DNA of 64,000 bases from Anaerotardibacter muris (GTDB lineage Bacteria; Actinomycetota; Coriobacteriia; Coriobacteriales; Eggerthellaceae), in contig NZ_CALPCD010000005.1 of NCBI RefSeq assembly GCF_943192915.1, positions 1 to 64,000 of the forward strand, in the 5' to 3' direction. The translations under genes and the position numbers were made by a program. A model generated the notes under the pieces. The model was not told the DNA's origin. It saw only the letters and a program-made list of their open reading frames with translations, and searched no databases. Position 1 is the stretch's first letter. Each line of letters begins with the position of its first letter. This document shows positions 16,168-25,121 of this stretch, one piece after another.

Positions 16168-16650
16168 ATGGGTAAGAAGCACGAAAAGAAGACCAACGCC
16201 ATGCGCGAGCTGGACAACGTAGGCGCTGTCTACGAAACGCGCACCTGGGATTGCCCTGAGGCACTGAGCGGCGTTGAAGTAGCTGAACTGCTAGAGCTTG
16301 ATCCTGCACGCGTATTCAAGACGCTGGTCACTGTAGGGAAGTCGGGCGATCATTACGTGTTCATGATCCCTGTTGCCCAGGAGCTTGACCTGAAGAAGGC
16401 TGCGGCCTGCGTAGGCGAAAAGTCCGTCCACATGATCCCATCCAAAGAGCTACTGCCCCTAACGGGCTACATCCACGGCGGCTGCTCGCCTCTGGGTATG
16501 AAGAAGCTGTTTACCACCACCATCGATGAGACTGCGCGCAACTTCGAGCGCATCGCGTTTTCGGGTGGCAAGCTCGGTTGTCAGATCGACACCAGCGTTG
16601 ATTCCCTGGCTAAAGCCATCCCCCTCAACTTCGCCTCCCTCACCGCCTAA
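16168..16650 (+). CDS. ybaK: Cys-tRNA(Pro)/Cys-tRNA(Cys) deacylase, YbaK family
   Basis: Cytoplasmic trans-editing enzyme of 160 residues that hydrolyses mischarged Cys-tRNA(Pro). The YbaK/prolyl-tRNA editing fold is visible from VAELLELDPARVFKTLVTVG through the PVAQELDLKKAA segment with its conserved Lys region, to TGYIHGGCSPLGMKK and the end GCQIDTSVDSLAKA. Length and motif order match the bacterial YbaK branch. It lies 41 bases after the sugar transferase gene on the same strand, with no functional link visible. It ends just before a repeat shared with other convergent gene ends. Confidence 0.9.
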   Translation: MGKKHEKKTNAMRELDNVGAVYETRTWDCPEALSGVEVAELLELDPARVFKTLVTVGKSGDHYVFMIPVAQELDLKKAAACVGEKSVHMIPSKELLPLTGYIHGGCSPLGMKKLFTTTIDETARNFERIAFSGGKLGCQIDTSVDSLAKAIPLNFASLTA

Positions 16651-16659
16651 ACAGTGCCA

Positions 16660-16753
16660 GAGTCAAGGCTTAGGTTCGAGCGACCGCATGAGCCCGAAGG
16701 GCGAACAGGGTAGCGGGTAAATTATGCACCCTTACCTTGCAGCCGCAGCTCGG
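16660..16753. repeat. Half copy of the long inverted-repeat element, inverted orientation
   Basis: Reads GCATGAGCCCGAAGGGCGAA followed by GGGTAAATTATGCACCCTTACCTTGCAGCCGCAG in the opposite orientation to the copy at 5516-5702. The second arm is missing. It fills the gap between the convergent ybaK and glf genes. Confidence 0.65.
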
Positions 16754-16758
16754 AAAGC

Positions 16759-17898
16759 TTAGCGAAGCGATACACCAAGCTCGGATTCGACCAAGTCAAA
16801 GGCAGCATCGATGGCCTTGTCCATGTCGTAATACTTGTAACCGCCCAAACGGCCCGCAAACACTACGTTGCCTTCGTTCTCTGCAAGTTCACGATACTGC
16901 TCGTAGAGCGCGGTGTTGCGCTCGTCATTGATGGGATAGTACGGTTCATCACCGGGCTCCCAAGACGCAGGATATTCTCGCGTGATGACCGAGGTAGGCT
17001 GGTCGCCGAATTCGAAATGCTTGTGCTCGATGATGCGCGTGTAGGGAATCTCGCGCTCAGTATAATTCACCACCGCATTGCCCTGCCAGTTAGCCGAATC
17101 GACCGACTCTGTCTCGAAGCGAAGCGAGCGATATTCCAGGTTACCCAGGCGGTAATCGAAGTATTCATCGATCGGACCGCAATAGATAATGCGGTCTGCG
17201 ATATCAGGATTCGCGGCGATGAACTGGCGATATTCTGTATTCAGCAAGATCTCCGTGCTGCCGAACATCTTCTCGATCATGGCCGTGTAACCGCCCATCG
17301 GAATACCTTGATAACGATCGTTGAAGTAATTGTTGTCGTAGGTGAAGCGCACTGGCAGGCGCGTGATGATGGATGCTGGCAGATCCTTGCAATCGCGGCC
17401 CCACTGCTTTTCGGTGTAACCCTTCACCAGCTTCTCGAAAATGTCGCGGCCAACCAACGAAAGTGCCTGCTCTTCAAGATTCTGCGGATCGGTGATGCCC
17501 TCAGCTGCCTTCTGTTCTTCGATCTTCTCACGCGCTTCGTCAGGCGTGCGGATGCCCCACATCTTCGAAAACGTATTCATGTTGAAGGGCATGTTGTAGA
17601 GTTCGTCCTTATAGACGGCCACTGGGGAATTCACATAGTGATTGAATTCCGCGAACTGATTGACGTATTCCCACACGGGCTTGAGCGAGGTATGGAAGAT
17701 ATGCGCACCGTATTTGTGCACGTTGATACCATCGATCTCTTCGGTGTAGATATTACCGCCGATGTGGTCGCGCTTGTCGATGACCAGGCATGTTTTGCCA
17801 ACCTTCTGTGCTTCGTGTGCGAAAACAGCACTGGAAAGGCCAGCGCCCACGATCAGGTAATCGTAATGAGAAAGCGAGGGTTTTTCGACCACGGTCAT
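16759..17898 (-). CDS. glf: UDP-galactopyranose mutase
   Basis: Flavoenzyme of 379 residues that interconverts UDP-galactopyranose and UDP-galactofuranose, supplying Galf for surface polysaccharide. The FAD-binding start is DYLIVGAGLSSAVFAHEA near residues 13-30, followed by VIDKRDHIGGNIYTEEIDGI. Later family segments include YGAHIFHTS, WGIRTPDEAREKI and GYTEKQWGRD, with Arg residues that bind the diphosphate. Length is as usual for bacterial Glf. The chosen ATG has AAGGACACGAAC before it; a longer frame to 18021 has no support. It lies near glycosyl transfer genes at 13.5-16.1 kb, fitting one envelope polysaccharide function. Confidence 0.95.
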   Translation of the reverse strand: MTVVEKPSLSHYDYLIVGAGLSSAVFAHEAQKVGKTCLVIDKRDHIGGNIYTEEIDGINVHKYGAHIFHTSLKPVWEYVNQFAEFNHYVNSPVAVYKDELYNMPFNMNTFSKMWGIRTPDEAREKIEEQKAAEGITDPQNLEEQALSLVGRDIFEKLVKGYTEKQWGRDCKDLPASIITRLPVRFTYDNNYFNDRYQGIPMGGYTAMIEKMFGSTEILLNTEYRQFIAANPDIADRIIYCGPIDEYFDYRLGNLEYRSLRFETESVDSANWQGNAVVNYTEREIPYTRIIEHKHFEFGDQPTSVITREYPASWEPGDEPYYPINDERNTALYEQYRELAENEGNVVFAGRLGGYKYYDMDKAIDAAFDLVESELGVSLR

Positions 17899-18153
17899 GT
17901 TCGTGTCCTTTCTTCGGGTTTGCGACCTGCAAGGTGCTATGCGGAGGCCTGCAGGTTGACCCTTCCATGATAAGCTATCGTGCCTTGGTTCGCAGGCGCA
18001 TAGTGGCTCGTGACGGTTCATGGTTCATTTTCTTCTGTGCGCAGCGCTGCGCCAATAGTACAATGCAAAAGAAATGAACAGAGCCTCTTCGGAAGACACC
18101 CTGTAGGCACAGATGCAGAACAAGATGCGGGGCAACCAAGAAAAGAGAGATCG

Positions 18154-18573
18154 ATGGCTAAAGCTGAACCTAATATCACCGCATGGCTTGCGGAAGCCAA
18201 GCAAGCAGCTGATGCTGAACAGGTAGGCATGTATCTTTTGCACAATGGCGTCGTGCGCGCAACACCGCGTCATTCCGTGCGCTCTGAAGCCTCCGCTCCT
18301 GATCACGCGCCCTCACATGATGCCATGGTAGTGGCAGTGGACTTCTCCTACGATGAAGCAGGATTGCAAAAAGCACTCGAAGAAGCGCTCACCTGGGAAG
18401 GTGTCTTCTTTGCGCGTGCTTGGCTGAACGAAGGCCGAGTTGCTGTGGGCGAGTCGCTCATGTATGTGCTGATCGGAGCCGACATTCGTCCTCACGCCAT
18501 CAGCGCTTTGGAGAAGCTGGTGGGTAACATCAAATCGAACCTCGTTGAAGAGCATGAGGTGTTCGACATCTAA
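18154..18573 (+). CDS. MoaE-like molybdopterin synthase subunit (short, divergent form)
   Basis: Protein of 139 residues resembling the large subunit of molybdopterin synthase, which adds dithiolene sulfur to precursor Z in the cytoplasm. Support comes from MYLLHNGVVRATPR near residue 26, NEGRVAVGESLMYVLIGADIR near 92, and the helix ALEKLVGNIKSNL. The His-Arg pair and the second lysine of E. coli MoaE are not evident, so catalysis may differ or the gene may belong to the MoaE-like group seen in other anaerobes. No moaD lies nearby. The ATG at 18154 follows AAAAGAGAGATCG. It precedes the mobBA fusion by 53 bases, probably in one transcript. Confidence 0.6.
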   Translation: MAKAEPNITAWLAEAKQAADAEQVGMYLLHNGVVRATPRHSVRSEASAPDHAPSHDAMVVAVDFSYDEAGLQKALEEALTWEGVFFARAWLNEGRVAVGESLMYVLIGADIRPHAISALEKLVGNIKSNLVEEHEVFDI

Positions 18574-18626
18574 GCAGACCTTTGGGGCGGCTCCTTTGTC
18601 TGCCACAACCAAGAAAGAGCTTGAGC

Positions 18627-19823
18627 ATGAGAAACAATCGTCTCGACAATGTTGTTGCCATCATCGGTCGGAAGAATTCTGGCAAGACCACACTGGTGAC
18701 CGAGATAATCCGTGAGCTGCGCCGTCAGGATCTAGTAGTATCCTCCCTGAAGCATCACAGCCACGATGATTTCGATATCGATATCCCTGGCAAAGATTCC
18801 TATCAACACCATCTTGCGGGCACCGAAGCGACCGCCATTGCCAGCGCTACGCGTTTCGCGATGGTGGAAGACTGGCGCACCGAAGGGATGTATGCGCTAC
18901 AGCAGCAGGCCAACACCGCCATCTCGCTGCTCCCCGCGTCCAATGTAGTGATCGTTGAAGGTTTCAAGCAGGCTGGGCTTCCTGCTATCGAGATATTCCG
19001 CCAAGATAATCCGCGCGATGTTGAAGCAGTGCCAGAATTCCGTGACCGCATGCTGGGTTTGACCCTGGGCGCATCAGCGCTCCCAGCCGCCGTAGTGACC
19101 GACATTCCCGAGATCGCTACATCCGCTGAGATCATGGGCATTCCCCACTTCAAGCTCTACGACATCTCGCAGATCTCGGCATGGATCGTGGAGAACTTCT
19201 CCAAACCGCTCCTCTCGGTATCCATCCAAGCTGGGGGCGAATCGCGACGCATGGGCAGCTCGAAGGCGCTCATACCCTTCCATGGTCGCCCGTTGATCGA
19301 ACATATGGTAAGCCGCTTCGCACCCATTGCTGCAGACCTCTTCGTAACCACGAATGAACCCGAGGAGCTCTTCTTTCTGCAAGGACGTTACCCAGGGCTG
19401 CGCCTCATAACAGACACGCACAAGAAGCGCGGGGCACTCCAGGGGTTTGCCACCGCGCTCGAGGCCGCACGCTTTCCTTCGGTTGCGGTGATCGCCTGTG
19501 ATGTGGTGAATCTTTCGCCCGATCTGATCGAGCACGAAGCGGCCCTGCTCGAAGAGTCGCAACGTTCGAGCGCGTATATTCCCTACGATGCGGTCGTGCC
19601 GATGGGCGCTGATGGGTTCGAACCATTTTGTGGTGTCTACGAGCGCGATCGTTGCATGGGGCCAACGCAAGAATGCATCAACTTGAAGAAGGTACGCATG
19701 CGCCATGTGCTCGAGATGCTGAATGTGTGCATCATTGATCCGCACGATAATCCATTGTGTCCTGAAGGCTGCTTCGAGAACGTGAACACGCCTGATGATC
19801 TGAAGCGAGCCGAACGCTACTGA
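18627..19823 (+). CDS. MobB-MobA fusion, molybdopterin guanine dinucleotide synthesis
   Basis: Two-domain cytoplasmic protein of 398 residues. Residues 8 to about 185 are MobB: a P-loop GRKNSGKTT at 14-22 and the later HHSHDDFDID segment. Residues 196-398 are MobA: the GTP-binding start QAGGESRRMGSSKALI at 201-216, then a nucleotidyltransferase domain with VIACDVVNLS. MobA attaches GMP to molybdopterin to make MGD, needed by both molybdoenzymes here; MobB assists. The two are usually separate genes or the fusion is in the reverse order, so the B-A order is worth noting. The ATG at 18627 gives a start right at MobB. Confidence 0.9.
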   Translation: MRNNRLDNVVAIIGRKNSGKTTLVTEIIRELRRQDLVVSSLKHHSHDDFDIDIPGKDSYQHHLAGTEATAIASATRFAMVEDWRTEGMYALQQQANTAISLLPASNVVIVEGFKQAGLPAIEIFRQDNPRDVEAVPEFRDRMLGLTLGASALPAAVVTDIPEIATSAEIMGIPHFKLYDISQISAWIVENFSKPLLSVSIQAGGESRRMGSSKALIPFHGRPLIEHMVSRFAPIAADLFVTTNEPEELFFLQGRYPGLRLITDTHKKRGALQGFATALEAARFPSVAVIACDVVNLSPDLIEHEAALLEESQRSSAYIPYDAVVPMGADGFEPFCGVYERDRCMGPTQECINLKKVRMRHVLEMLNVCIIDPHDNPLCPEGCFENVNTPDDLKRAERY

Positions 19824-19893
19824 GCGCACGTTCGATCGGTGCGAGCTCGGAACAGGCCCAGTTGGATCGCTAAGGCGTTAGGGCGTTAGAACA

Positions 19894-20547
19894 TTAGCGA
19901 TAGTAACGCGGATATTCCACTTCCAGATCGAGCTGATCTTGTATGCCCTCCAAGCTCAGCCGAGCCAAGTCAGCCAGACCTTCATAGAACGGTTGCTGAG
20001 CTGCATCGCTCAACTGCTCCAAAAAGTGAGATGACCACGTGAGCAGGTGTTGCGAGAGGAATTCGTCCACCAATTCTGGGCGCTCTTGGGCAAGCCACGC
20101 CAGCAATTCGAGCATGATGCCAATATGATCCTCTGGCTCATCGCTTTCGCCTTTCTGCATCTCGATGCCGTTGCGATGCATCCAGTTGCGCAGTTCCATG
20201 GTCGAAGCCCCGAACACCACCATGTCCTTATCGGTGTAGACCGAACCCCAAGGCGGCGCAGGCTTTGCTGCAGGGCCAACGAAGAGGCGACGATATTCCC
20301 AGATCAGGTCTTCGTCATCGATTCCTTCAGCGAGCCCGTCTCGCATCTTGGTAAGCGCCGCGAGCGCTGCGTTGTCAACAACGAAAGGCCATTCTTCTGC
20401 TGCGGCATCGACTTCAAGCGCAGCAACCGCTTCAAGACCAGGTGCGATGCGTTCGGCATCGTGTTCGGGATCGTTCAGGAAGAAAGGCCCGAGCGTTGCC
20501 CCAATGAGCGCGATCGCCTCGCGCGTCTGTTCGTCAAGTTCTGCCAT
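19894..20547 (-). CDS. TorD/DmsD-family molybdoenzyme chaperone
   Basis: Cytoplasmic all-helical protein of 217 residues. The family core appears as DLIWEYRRLFVGPAAKPAPPWGSVYTDK near residues 95-122, followed by MHRNGIEMQKGESDEPEDHIGIMLELLAWL; the EPEDHI motif and the LF-GP...PP-SVY pattern are typical of TorD proteins. Such chaperones bind the twin-arginine signal of a partner and hold it until the cofactor is inserted. Two candidate clients are encoded nearby (7664-10333 and 22347-24845); closeness favours the second. The ATG at 20547 has AGGAGG before it. A 300-base gap with a repeat and a terminator divides it from the dmsC-like gene, so it probably has its own promoter. Confidence 0.9.
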   Translation of the reverse strand: MAELDEQTREAIALIGATLGPFFLNDPEHDAERIAPGLEAVAALEVDAAAEEWPFVVDNAALAALTKMRDGLAEGIDDEDLIWEYRRLFVGPAAKPAPPWGSVYTDKDMVVFGASTMELRNWMHRNGIEMQKGESDEPEDHIGIMLELLAWLAQERPELVDEFLSQHLLTWSSHFLEQLSDAAQQPFYEGLADLARLSLEGIQDQLDLEVEYPRYYR

Positions 20548-20646
20548 GGCCCCTCCTGAGATCGTTCCTTTGTGCGAGCGTGCCGACCAACAGATATACG
20601 AAATCTGCTTGGCATCCCGCTCTTCCATTCTACAGAAAAAATATCT

Positions 20647-20754
20647 GGGGACAGGTCCCAAACTGTCCGGGACAGAAAGGGGACAGGCCAGACTTACCAA
20701 ATGGGATCGCCGGCCTGTCCCCAAAGTGTCCGGGACAAAAACGGACCTGTCCCC
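20647..20754. repeat. Compound inverted repeat of the GGGGACAGG family
   Basis: Outer arms GGGGACAGGTCC (20647-20658) and GGACCTGTCCCC (20743-20754) enclose inner arms GGGGACAGGCC and GGCCTGTCCCC. Each arm carries its own TGTCCGGGACA mini-palindrome, so the element is two units head to head. It fills the gap between the torD-like and dmsC-like genes. Confidence 0.8.
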
Positions 20755-20767
20755 GAATCAGTCCAAC

Positions 20768-20798
20768 GAAAAGGACCCGGCCAAGCGGTCGGGTCCTT
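20768..20798 (-). terminator. Intrinsic terminator after molybdoenzyme operon 2
   Basis: Read on the minus strand, AAGGACCCGACC pairs with GGCCGGGTCCTT and is followed by TT. It lies 50 bases past the dmsC-like stop at 20849. Confidence 0.8.
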
Positions 20799-20848
20799 AG
20801 GTGCGACTCGATGCCACACGATATGTATCGCGATCGTAGCGTTTTAGC

Positions 20849-21709
20849 CTAGAGGCCAACACCGATCTGCAGCGCATAGAAGCACAGGCGCGCGAGGAAG
20901 ATCGCAATAGCTGCCAGCACTACGCCAACCACGACGAAGACCATGAGCGGCGAGATCTTGATGGCCGCGAAGCCCACACCATAGCCCACCACAGTGAGGA
21001 TGATGAAGAGCACGAAGGCCCAGATCATGCTGCCAGCCAGGTCGCCGACGCGCAGCACAGCATCTGGAGCAGTTGAGCCCATGATCCACAGCGCGATGAC
21101 GCTCACGAGCGCCAATACCGCACCGATGGTGAAAGCAGCGAAGATCGCTGAACCAGCCTTACCTTTCACGGATGCTTCACCAGCACCCGCGCAGGTGGTG
21201 ACCAGGAGCCCCAGAAGCGTACCACCGAAGAGCGTGAAGCCCAGGATGGATAGTGGTGTCCAGGGATTATTCCAGGTGGGGATGGTGGGCAGCAGATAGG
21301 CGCAGCCGATGAAGATGGCTGCGATCAAGCCGAGCACACCTGCGACCATCGCGAACGCTTTACGCGCTGCCATGCTCTTCAGACCACCAGCGAGCGCGAC
21401 GATCCAATACACCGCCGCAACGATCATGAACACGCCAAATGCCGTGATCTCATTCGCGAGCGGGCTGGAACCGACCGTATTCGCCACGCTGAACATGTGC
21501 ATCGGGTTCGCCAAGTGGAACACCGAAGCGAGCAAGCCAACGAAGGCTACCAAAAGCGGGATGATAGTCAAGCGATCGATCTTCTTGAGCTGGTCTTTCG
21601 TGAATTCGCCGAAGCAGAACGAAAGCGCCAGCATGAAGAATGCACCCGCACCAAGAGGCGCAAGCGTTGTGAAGCATGCCAAGGGCAATTCATGCATAGC
21701 TAATTCCAT
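20849..21709 (-). CDS. DmsC-like membrane anchor subunit, operon 2
   Basis: Polytopic inner-membrane protein of 286 residues with eight hydrophobic segments, as in DmsC. It starts MELAMHELPLACFTTLAPLGAG, where the ELPL-FFT-L-q-G pattern is typical for DmsC, and contains SVFHLANPMHMFSVANTVGSS early on, a region that in DmsC is placed near the quinol site. It would oxidise menaquinol and pass electrons to the Fe-S subunit whose gene ends five bases upstream. The function fits the catalytic and Fe-S partners of the same operon. Confidence 0.88.
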   Translation of the reverse strand: MELAMHELPLACFTTLAPLGAGAFFMLALSFCFGEFTKDQLKKIDRLTIIPLLVAFVGLLASVFHLANPMHMFSVANTVGSSPLANEITAFGVFMIVAAVYWIVALAGGLKSMAARKAFAMVAGVLGLIAAIFIGCAYLLPTIPTWNNPWTPLSILGFTLFGGTLLGLLVTTCAGAGEASVKGKAGSAIFAAFTIGAVLALVSVIALWIMGSTAPDAVLRVGDLAGSMIWAFVLFIILTVVGYGVGFAAIKISPLMVFVVVGVVLAAIAIFLARLCFYALQIGVGL

Positions 21710-21714
21710 GACTG

Positions 21715-22335
21715 CTACACCTCCTTAGGATTCGCAACACGCGTGTTCGCTGCTGCGGGATCGAGTGCTGCCGGTGAAGGCTTGATCGTGATGTTGGGCT
21801 TCGTGTAGCTGGGCTCGGGCATGGGGTGGATCTGAGCGTTATCCCCATACTTAGCACGCAGTTCATCGATAGGACCGAAATCCAATGCACGCAACGGACA
21901 AGCCATGACGCAGATGGTCTGCAAGCCCTGGTCGAGGCGATCCTGACAACCATTGCACTTGACCGAATGGCCAAGATCGCGGCTGACCTTCGGAGCGTTA
22001 TAGGGGCATGCCATCACGCAATAGCCGCAGCCAACGCACTTGGAATCGTCGACGAGCACGAGCCCGCGATCCTTTTCCTTGTGCATCGCAGTGGTAGGAC
22101 ATGCCGCAACGCATGCGGGGTCTTCGCAGTGGTTGCACGCCATGGACAGGTGATAGAACAAGCAGTCCGTAGAATAGGTGCCGTTTGCATCCTTCGCCCA
22201 TGTGCCACCTTCAAGGTCATAGACCTTACGATAAGCAACATCGAGCGCCGTGTCGTGATAATCTTTGCAGGCCATCACGCAGGTCTTGCATCCCGTACAG
22301 CGGGAATTATCGTAATAGAAACCGTACTGAACCAT
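21715..22335 (-). CDS. DmsB-like four-cluster ferredoxin subunit, operon 2
   Basis: Electron transfer subunit of 206 residues. Four cysteine groups are visible: CTGCKTCVMAC at residue 13, CNHCEDPACVAACP near 67, CVGCGYCVMACP near 100, and the split group CNGC...CVMACP near 123-143. It lacks a signal peptide and is presumably carried through Tat with the catalytic subunit. The length equals that of E. coli DmsB. Eleven bases separate it from the catalytic gene. Confidence 0.95.
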   Translation of the reverse strand: MVQYGFYYDNSRCTGCKTCVMACKDYHDTALDVAYRKVYDLEGGTWAKDANGTYSTDCLFYHLSMACNHCEDPACVAACPTTAMHKEKDRGLVLVDDSKCVGCGYCVMACPYNAPKVSRDLGHSVKCNGCQDRLDQGLQTICVMACPLRALDFGPIDELRAKYGDNAQIHPMPEPSYTKPNITIKPSPAALDPAAANTRVANPKEV

Positions 22336-22346
22336 GATGCACCTCC

Positions 22347-24845
22347 CTAAGCCTTAGTTACTTCAGCGATGATGGAATTGGAAGGACCGTTGCCATGGGC
22401 CAGCGGAGAAGGCACATAGGTGGTGAGCGTATTGATGCAGCCACCCTTGTCGAGCTTGTTGCCCGTCATGTCGGCGTCGTGCCAGAAGCCCTGGGGCATG
22501 GCCACTACCGTAGGAACGATACGGCTCGTTACGTGAGCCTCGATCTCAACTTCGCCTGCTGGGCTCTTTACGCGCACCTTGTCGCCATCGTTGATGCCGC
22601 GCGGCTGAGCGTCGAGCGGATTGATCCACAGACGATGACGGTTGTAGTCCTTCAGCACTTCGAGCGCACCGAACGAAGAGTGCGTACGTGCCTTGTCGTG
22701 CCAGCCCGACATGTAGAGCGGGAATTCATCAGTGACCGAACCGTAGCCTTCAACACCGGGGTCGAACAGCGGGATGGGTGCGATGACCTGGCCTTCGGTA
22801 AGGCGGCCTTCCAGTTCGCGGTCCTCAGCGATCTTTGCCAAGCATTCGGAATAGATCTCGATCTTGCCCGAGGGGGTGTTCCAAGGATGGCCCACCGGAT
22901 CGGCAACGTTAGCCTCGAATGCGATGGCCGTAGGCAGCTGACGCTTGAATACGCCCTGCTCAAGGATACCTTCCCAGCTGGGCATCTCGGGGTCTGCTGC
23001 AGCGCCGGCCTTGTAGAGCTCTTCGATCCATTCATCCTGGGTCTTGCCCAAGGTGAACTTGTCGCGCACGCCCAGCTTCTCAGCGATATCAGCGTGAACG
23101 TCGTAGATCGGACGGCACTCGAAGGGCGGTTCCTGAGCAGGACCACCAACGGTAACGCCCCAGTAGTATTCGGAATAGCCATTGGTGGACATATTGAGCT
23201 GTTCAGCGCGCATTGCGTCTGGCAGCAAGATGTCACAGTACTTGGCCGAGTCGGTCATGAAGGTATCGCAGCCAACGATGAATTCGCACTTGGATTCATC
23301 GGAGAGCACTTCGTAGACCTTATTGATGTCGCCATGCTGGTTGGTGATGCAGTTGCCTGCATAGTTCCACAGCATCTTGATGCCGTTCTTCGGCGCTTCG
23401 ATCTTAGCAGCGGCTTCGGCCATCTCCGGATTCTGAGCGCCCATGAACAGTGCGATCTCGTCGGTAGCATCGAGTTCCTTCTGGAAGTCGGAGCCTTCAT
23501 CGATAGCCTTGAGCCAGGAATAGCACGAGATCTTGGCATTCACCATATTCATAGGTGCGCCGTTGGGATCTTCGTCAGATGAAGGCAAGCTGCCCACTGG
23601 TGCTCCAGGAGGTTCAGCCTCGCGCATGCCAGAGTTCGTACCAGGCTTGCCGATGTTGCCCGTGAGCAGGGCCAGCATGCAGACTGCACGCGTTGCGGAT
23701 TCGCCGTTGGAATGACGCTGAAGGCCCCAGCCCTGAACAACGAACATCGCCTTAGCGTTGTGGATCTTCGCTGTCAATTCACGGATCTTCTCTGCAGGGA
23801 CCAAGGTGATCTCGGCGGCCCATTCGGGGGTCTTCTCTACCTTGTCGTAACCCAAGCCCATGATGTAGCTGTGATAGGACTTGTTCTGGCCCTTTGCGGA
23901 TTCGGGCATGGTCTCTTCGTCGTAGCCGACGCAGCAACGATGCAGGAAATCCAGGTCGACCCAGTCGTTCTTGATGAGTTCATGAGCGATGCCCGCAACC
24001 AATGCAGCATCGGTACCCGTACGGATGGGCAGCCATTCAGAAGGATAGCCTGCCGCAGTCTCGTTCAAGCGGTAGTCGATGTGGATGATCTCGGGGCCAG
24101 CTTCGCGCACGGCGTTGTAGTCCCAGACCACGTTCGCGCCACCCATGCGGTTGTCGGCCGGAGAATTGCCGAACATAAGGACCAGGTCAGCGTTTTGTGC
24201 CTGGTCGACCGAAGATGCCGAAACGTTCTCATAAGGCGAAACACCGATACCGTACATGAACGGCATGACGTACTGATGCATGCCCGTGGAATAGTCGCCA
24301 TACATGGGCAGATAACCACCCACGCAATTGAGCAGGCGCTCGACCGAGCGGCCTGTAGCGGAATACATGCCCGTTGCGTAGTTCACATAGATGGAATCGT
24401 TGCCGTAGGTGTCGATGGTGTAGCGGATCTTGTCCGCGATGGTCTGGACCGCTTCATCCCAGCTGATCCTCTCGAACTTGCCTTCACCACGCTTACCTAC
24501 GCGCTTCATCGGATACTGGAGGCGATCTGGATTATTGACCCACTGACGCATGACGCGACCGCGCAAGCACGCGCGTGCCTGGAAGTTGTCATCACCGATA
24601 TCGTCGGTGGTCATGTACTGGATCTTGCCGCCCTTGGTGTGCCAGTGGAAGATGCAGCGTCCGCCGCAGTTGACGTTACACTGGCTCCATACGAGCTTTT
24701 CGGGTTCATCGGCATGTGCCTGCGTTGCGTTGCCGAAGACGGCTTCTGACGCCGCCATGGTTCCGCCTGCAGCGGCCAAAGCACCCAAAGCGCCGGTGGC
24801 TTTCACGAACGTACGACGTGAAACTGCCGGTAGCATTTCAGACAT
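22347..24845 (-). CDS. Tat-exported DMSO-reductase-type molybdoenzyme, catalytic subunit, operon 2
   Basis: Catalytic subunit of 832 residues. Twin-arginine signal SRRTFVKATG with Arg10 and Arg11. The [4Fe-4S] ligands are Cys56, Cys60, Cys64 and Cys93. The loop YGDYST at 182-187 is that of DmsA-type enzymes, where the Ser (here Ser186) binds molybdenum, so reduction of an S-oxide or N-oxide is a reasonable expectation. The C-terminal barrel carries INPLDAQPRGINDGDKVRV. The chosen ATG has GGGGAGAG before it. The long leader (over 200 bases to the palindrome at 25081) holds a 7-bp hairpin (GTTGCGC with GCGCAAC, 24877-24900) close to the start. Exact substrate not shown. Confidence 0.93.
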   Translation of the reverse strand: MSEMLPAVSRRTFVKATGALGALAAAGGTMAASEAVFGNATQAHADEPEKLVWSQCNVNCGGRCIFHWHTKGGKIQYMTTDDIGDDNFQARACLRGRVMRQWVNNPDRLQYPMKRVGKRGEGKFERISWDEAVQTIADKIRYTIDTYGNDSIYVNYATGMYSATGRSVERLLNCVGGYLPMYGDYSTGMHQYVMPFMYGIGVSPYENVSASSVDQAQNADLVLMFGNSPADNRMGGANVVWDYNAVREAGPEIIHIDYRLNETAAGYPSEWLPIRTGTDAALVAGIAHELIKNDWVDLDFLHRCCVGYDEETMPESAKGQNKSYHSYIMGLGYDKVEKTPEWAAEITLVPAEKIRELTAKIHNAKAMFVVQGWGLQRHSNGESATRAVCMLALLTGNIGKPGTNSGMREAEPPGAPVGSLPSSDEDPNGAPMNMVNAKISCYSWLKAIDEGSDFQKELDATDEIALFMGAQNPEMAEAAAKIEAPKNGIKMLWNYAGNCITNQHGDINKVYEVLSDESKCEFIVGCDTFMTDSAKYCDILLPDAMRAEQLNMSTNGYSEYYWGVTVGGPAQEPPFECRPIYDVHADIAEKLGVRDKFTLGKTQDEWIEELYKAGAAADPEMPSWEGILEQGVFKRQLPTAIAFEANVADPVGHPWNTPSGKIEIYSECLAKIAEDRELEGRLTEGQVIAPIPLFDPGVEGYGSVTDEFPLYMSGWHDKARTHSSFGALEVLKDYNRHRLWINPLDAQPRGINDGDKVRVKSPAGEVEIEAHVTSRIVPTVVAMPQGFWHDADMTGNKLDKGGCINTLTTYVPSPLAHGNGPSNSIIAEVTKA

Positions 24846-25080
24846 AGCTCTCCCCTTTCTTTTCTTGAGCCAAGGCGTTGCGCTTTCCCCTTTGCGCAAC
24901 GTTTGGGCTTTCCTCTTCTCCGCGCTTTCACAACGTTTGCCAGCACGTTAGAGGATGATGCATGCCTGCGACAAACCTTGTAGAAGCGCGAGCCTCTCGA
25001 CCGTGCGTGAACACGTTCGATTCCATTTTACGCCCGTTATCTACACGGGAATAGCTTTATTTGCAGCCATCAGGGCATTT

Positions 25081-25104
25081 CATTATTCTTTTTCGAGAAT
25101 AATG
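25081..25104. promoter_or_regulatory. Palindromic operator candidate between operon 2 and the polyferredoxin gene
   Basis: Outer arms CATTATTCT and AGAATAATG are perfect over 9 bases, with six bases between. The right half (GAGAATAATG) and the centre spacing match the sites at 10408-10431 and 27031-27054. It is 236 bases before the operon 2 start and 95 before the ferredoxin start, so it could serve either gene. Confidence 0.6.
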
Positions 25105-25121
25105 AAGGAGGATGCACTACA

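Noticed and set aside
22395..24749. Long plus-strand frames opposite the operon 2 catalytic gene
   Set aside because: Antisense to a well supported gene, with composition typical of the complement strand; no motif found.
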